Source of the DNA: Telmatactis stephensoni
Taxonomy: Eukaryota > Cnidaria > Anthozoa > Actiniaria > Isophelliidae
Direction: 5' to 3'
Assembly: GCA_029948255.1 (NCBI GenBank)
Contig: JALIZF010000788.1
Coordinates: 18,851 to 82,850, forward strand
Length of the DNA: 64,000 bases
The translations under genes were made by a program, and so were the position numbers. A model generated the notes under the pieces. The model saw nothing but the letters and a program-made list of their open reading frames with translations, ran no database searches and was not told the origin of the DNA. Shown piece by piece: positions 59,949 to 64,000 of this stretch (its first letter is position 1; each line of letters starts with the position of its first letter).

Positions 59949-60204
59949 CAGGCTCGTAACATGGTATATGGGATCAGGGATCAAGCTCCAAATTATAGCC
60001 AGGATCAGGGATCAGAGGCCAGGGCTCAGGGATCAAATGGATGGGATCGAGGATCAGGGACATTGGGTCAGGATCAGGGATCAGCTCAGTTTTTTGCACC
60101 AAGGATCAGGGATCAAAAATTTCAAAAAATATGGGCCTCAGGAATCAAAATTTCCGTAAAAACCCGGGATCAGTAAGACGAAAATATACCATGTTACGAG
60201 CCTG
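59949..60204. mobile_element. MITE filled with GGATCAGGGATCA repeats
   Basis: CAGGCTCGTAACATGGTATA and its complement form 21-bp terminal inverted repeats; AAATTA flanks both sides (59943-59948, 60205-60210). The interior is a loose array of GGATCAGGGATCA words. Two overlapping frames (86 and 71 codons, Gly-Ser-Gly-Ile-Lys-like) follow from the repeat and are not genes. Confidence 0.85.
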
Positions 60205-61985
60205 AAATTAGGTAGAGGGCAAATACAATGCATCTCCGAGTCAACTTATTCCTACTGTTTGATTTCGTTTGATAACGTGTCAACTAGTTCATTCTAATCG
60301 AGCATTTTTGCACGGCAAATGAGTCATTAATAGAGATAAAATGTACTGTATTATGAGAGAGGTGATCTGATTTTGATCAGTGGAAAAATCACGTTCCTAA
60401 ATATCTTCCAAAAGCTTTACAAATTCAGGGCCGTAGCAAGCCTTGAAAAACTATTAATTTAACTTTTTTTCCCTTGCTTGCTCTGTTTATTATAATGCAT
60501 AATAATTAATAAATGCATACGCATCCTACAGTGCGTTCTGATTGGTTCTGCATTAGACTCCTCCAAAAGAAACTCTTGGGCTGTCTTTGGAATAACACTT
60601 GCATAGAAAGCGTGCCGGGACTGGAGACGACTCTCCTCAGTCCTTCTCTTATCTATAAAAGGAAACCCAAACCAAACAGATCCAAAAGAAATGTCTTGGA
60701 TATTCCAAAAAAGTGGTGAAATTTTCAAAAGGAAGTAACTGTTGGTTTTGCACTCGATGGCAATTTTTGACAGTACGAGAGAAATATTCCACACACGAGA
60801 ATCGAGCAAAAGGCCCTCGTGCACCAAACAAAATACTACTGGCATGAAGTCCGGCAATGTTAGTATTGAAAAATTTAGCCTCTTTCGCATCCATTCTACT
60901 CCCCTGCGATTAATGGCTTGTGAGAATGAACCGCGAAGGAAGTGGAGTAAGATTCTCGTCACGCCCTGTCGAAGCTATGAAAATTAGGGGTGCTTCTTCC
61001 TTTTACACTGCAAAACAGCAAGAACCCCTCAAATATGCCATGAAGTGCAACGTAACGACTACAACAAATTTGGGACAACTCAGAATCCAGGTAGCAAATA
61101 CATTCTAATCTCTCATTTCATCTCATCGTTTCATCTCGCTAATGTCATGCTAATCAAATACATGCTACTCCGAGACATCTCCAGACTCGCTACCACCACA
61201 TTCGATATGTACTTTACATCTAATTAACACTCAACACACGTTAATTTTTGCCGAAGGAGGGAAAAACCGGAGAACCAGGCAATTTTCTATTGTTCGGCGG
61301 CAATTTCAACTTTCCCGCATAAGAATGTCTTGGGTTTCAGACAGAAAATATACCTATTTCAAAAAAGGATGTCCTTGCATTGGTTTTGCTGCATACTGAA
61401 TATTGCACACCAATCATGAACAAAGTGTAACTGGCAAACAAGTAGCATTGTTGATCATTTCCATTGTCGTTTTGACACTTATTTGCCTTAGTTATAGCTG
61501 TTATAGAGGATTTTCACTATGTCATCTCCAAAACAAACTGAACTACAAGGCATTTTGGTCTTTGAATGCACTATTCAGTGTGCAGAATGCAGTATTCAGT
61601 AGGTATTCAACGTTTTTTGAAATAGCTGTATATCAAGTTATATGTAACACAGTTTTTATTATATAATTTGCAAAACTCTGTTTTTACAAAAAAGTTTCTT
61701 ATTTTGCACTAAAAGATATCTTGCATTATATCAAAGCAAAAGAAACTCTCAATTTCCCATGTTCCCCACAGAAATTTTGCTATATTACAACTTAGAAAGG
61801 ACAGGACTCATATATTTAATTCAATAGGAATAAATGTGCTAACTTTGAAGAGATTTTCAGGTTTTAGTCAATAAGATGGAAGGTTTAAACAATTAGCACC
61901 TTCTGCATTTCTTGCGGTTTCTTTGCCTAGTTCTTACTAGGGGCATTTCTAAATCACAATTTTCAACGATTAAGTAAGTATATAT
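60205..61985. other. no gene supported
   Basis: A 167-codon minus-strand frame (60962-60459) is the longest in the stretch, but overlaps plus-strand frames of 68 and 81 codons and shows no domain, signal peptide or repeat. No intron/exon pattern was recognised. Confidence 0.4.
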
Positions 61986-62418
61986 ATGAGGAATGTTCAC
62001 ATAAAAAGCATTCTAAAGGATTCTGTGTGTATCCAATAGCAAACGACTGCAAACAATTCTAGAACAAATCTAGAACAAAAGCATCTTAGCAAAAGTAGAG
62101 CCTTTTTATGTGCTCGAACCTCGTGTTGTGTTGTAGAGAAAGAGGGGTAAACTTGCTCGCAGTCGTTTTCGAGACGCACTTTCACCAAATAGCGCCTTGA
62201 AGGGACATTTTTCTCGGTATTTTCGGCATTTATTGGTGTACAAAGTGTTGCCAGATTATGACTTGCTAAAGCATAATACATCATGAGGAATATTCACATA
62301 AAAAGCATTCTAAAGGATTCTGTGTGTATCCAATAGCAAACGACTGCAAACAATTCTAGAACAAATCTAGAACAAAAGCATCTTAGCAAAGTAGAGCCTT
62401 TTTATGTGCTCGAACCTC
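61986..62418. repeat. pair of near-identical 137-bp repeats in direct orientation
   Basis: 61986-62122 and 62283-62418 are nearly identical (a G/A change near the start and one missing A). Each starts ATGAGGAATRTTCACATAAA and ends TTTTATGTGCTCGAACCTC, so each copy also has imperfect ~24-bp terminal inverted repeats. The intervening 160 bp is unrelated. Confidence 0.9.
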
Positions 62419-62774
62419 ATATATATAAATGATGATGTAGATCAGTGATGTCACGCACTCAATACATCATAGTGCCGGCTACGTCACACAAACGTCATAT
62501 ATGTCACGCTATCACTATTGAAGTGTTTATATAGTGACAAATTAACATATAATATTCTAAAATGAATACAGGATTTCGATTCATGCTGTCACTACATTTT
62601 AATTAACGGCAAGGAATCAGCAAGACATACAGACATTTTCAATCTCACAAAGGAAGTTCATTACCAATTCAGCTAATTCGTGAATAATCACCATACAGTC
62701 CAGTGGTCCCAGATTGTCCAAAAACACTGAAGCTTAAAGAACCACTCATTCAAAACATGTTCTAAACTAACAAA

Positions 62775-63041
62775 ATGGCGAATGGAACCAGTGGGTCAGA
62801 AGAGGAACTAACTATAGCTGAAGCTCTTTGCAAACCCGAGGTGGCAATTGCTTGCTCTCTGCTTCTTTTGCTGTTGATTGTGATCATGTTTGGCAACCTG
62901 ACTGTCATGAGGACGGTTTATATGACACCAAAGTTGCACTACGCCGCGTTCTACTTTGTTGTGAGTCTTGCGGTCGCCGATTTATGGTGGGATTTTTGGT
63001 GCCTATTTCTATTGTCTACGTCGTAGCTGTCCATATGAAAA
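62775..63041 (+). pseudogene. class A GPCR-4, exon 1 with a frame break
   Basis: The frame from 62775 reads MANGTSGSEEELTIAEALC, then a TM1 with FGN, MTPKLHYAAFYFVVSLAVAD (loop and TM2), then goes off frame at about 62984. The continuation is found one frame over: FMVGFLVPIS, then VAVHMK and a GTAAGT donor at the same place as in GPCR-1 and GPCR-3. The exon length (267 bp) is not compatible with phase 1 in one frame, consistent with one missing base in TM2. N-glycosylation NGT and the TM2 Asp are kept. Exon 2 would lie beyond 64000. Pseudogene or a single-base sequence error. Confidence 0.75.
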
Positions 63042-64000
63042 GTAAGTTTTTAATTTCCAAGTTGTAGAGTAGTTCTGTCCATCTTTTTAAAATGTAAAAC
63101 GAAGTAAACTTTTGATTCAGATTAGTACGACTATGACACCAATTACATCCAATTTGAAATCTAAATTCCAATTTCGAAACGATTGAACATCAATTACTTG
63201 ATAATGCTAAAAATTTGGAATCAAGTAACTGTAGGTGATTTCGACAGGTCAGTGATATATAACGAATGACACGACGTCCTAAACTCAAAAATACTCAAAA
63301 AAAGTCCTGTTTAGCGAAAAAACGAATATTATAATTAGCAGATGTTTGCTTGTCCATTTAATCTAAATTCGACTAATCGAAACCTAGGGTAATAGCAAAA
63401 CACTGAATTAATTATTTCAACATATATATAGCTTTATGCCCAGAATTTGATCATTATTATCTTGTTGAAAAAACGGAGAAATATACGTTTTTCAAAGGCT
63501 TTTATAAAGTCATTGCGACCATAGAGCATGCATAAATATAATACAAAGATTGGCATCAATGGAAAGTCATTTCAATTTGTTTTCCCAGTAATTCACATTG
63601 AGATTTCTATGATTAAAATAACAGACACAGACAATGAAAAATGAGTTAGTATCTAAGATTAATGATAATATATATAATATAACAATAATATATACATAAA
63701 AGTACTGCCTGATATGAAAGATCGGCAAGGGGTATGAAATTTAGTGTTTAAATTTAAAGTGAATGATATATACGAAATAATAGCAAAGTCATTTTCCGTC
63801 CAGATATATCACATATTTAAATTTCATATTGATGGGAATCTTGAGTCCAAATATATTGTGTATAATTTTTAACTATTACTTCATTCACCGTGCGATTGTA
63901 ATGATATACAACTCATAAGAAAGCAGTCAATCGCTTCAAGTATTTACTTTGAGATCAATCCAGCCGAACTGGTGTCAGAGTAAATAGACAATTTTAAACG
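63042..64000. other. probable start of the GPCR-4 intron
   Basis: Very AT-rich (TATATATAA tracts around 63670-63700); no frame of note and no second exon before the window ends. Confidence 0.5.

Noticed and set aside
60459..60962. 167-codon minus-strand frame
   Set aside because: Overlaps open frames on the other strand, with no domain, signal peptide or conserved motif; likely chance.

Overview
This is animal nuclear DNA. It is AT-rich and intron-containing, with a few real genes scattered among dense short repeats. The gene content (a cluster of lineage-specific class A G-protein-coupled receptors, a DUF229 alkaline-phosphatase-fold gene, a Schlafen-like gene, LINE tails and very many small inverted-repeat elements) fits a cnidarian, most likely a stony coral. 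The species assignment is inference; no rRNA, tRNA or mitochondrial marker is present to test it.

Layout. 1-2.9 kb: a LINE reverse-transcriptase tail, hairpin elements and a second LINE-like 3' end. 3-5.3 kb (minus): a Schlafen-like gene read in two overlapping frames, with a probable 5' untranslated exon. 5.3-12 kb: no convincing gene; several foldback elements and a large CTTT tract. 12.0-16.8 kb (plus): receptor GPCR-1, two exons around a 3.7-kb intron. 18.0-19.3 kb (minus): the second exon of GPCR-2, with a long repeat-bearing tail; a decayed first exon lies near 20.7 kb. 20.9-36.3 kb: a transposon graveyard rich in long hairpins, including a tandem pair of ~450-bp near-perfect palindromes, nested insertions with 7-bp target duplications, and members of families seen elsewhere in the window. 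37-40.9 kb: minisatellites and microsatellites, including a ~40-bp array whose unit core is itself a palindrome. 41.1-48.2 kb (minus): a DUF229 gene with five well-joined exons and uncertain N-terminal exons; its introns hold foldback elements, a 91-bp minisatellite and an in-frame coding-like repeat. 48.5-53 kb: repeats. 54.1-56.0 kb (minus): GPCR-3, intact. 56-62.7 kb: repeats, including a foldback element with TAA target duplication. 62.8-63.0 kb (plus): exon 1 of a fourth receptor, broken by a one-base frame change.

The receptors share one gene structure: exon 1 encodes the N-terminus to TM2, a phase-1 intron follows, and exon 2 encodes the rest. They look like local tandem duplicates, some decaying. 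All three readable receptors have Asn where aminergic receptors have the ligand-binding Asp in TM3, and lack the proline of the TM7 NPxxY motif, so their ligand cannot be named. No functional link among receptors, Schlafen gene and DUF229 gene is visible. The most unusual DNA structure is the pair of giant palindromes at 21.3-22.2 kb.
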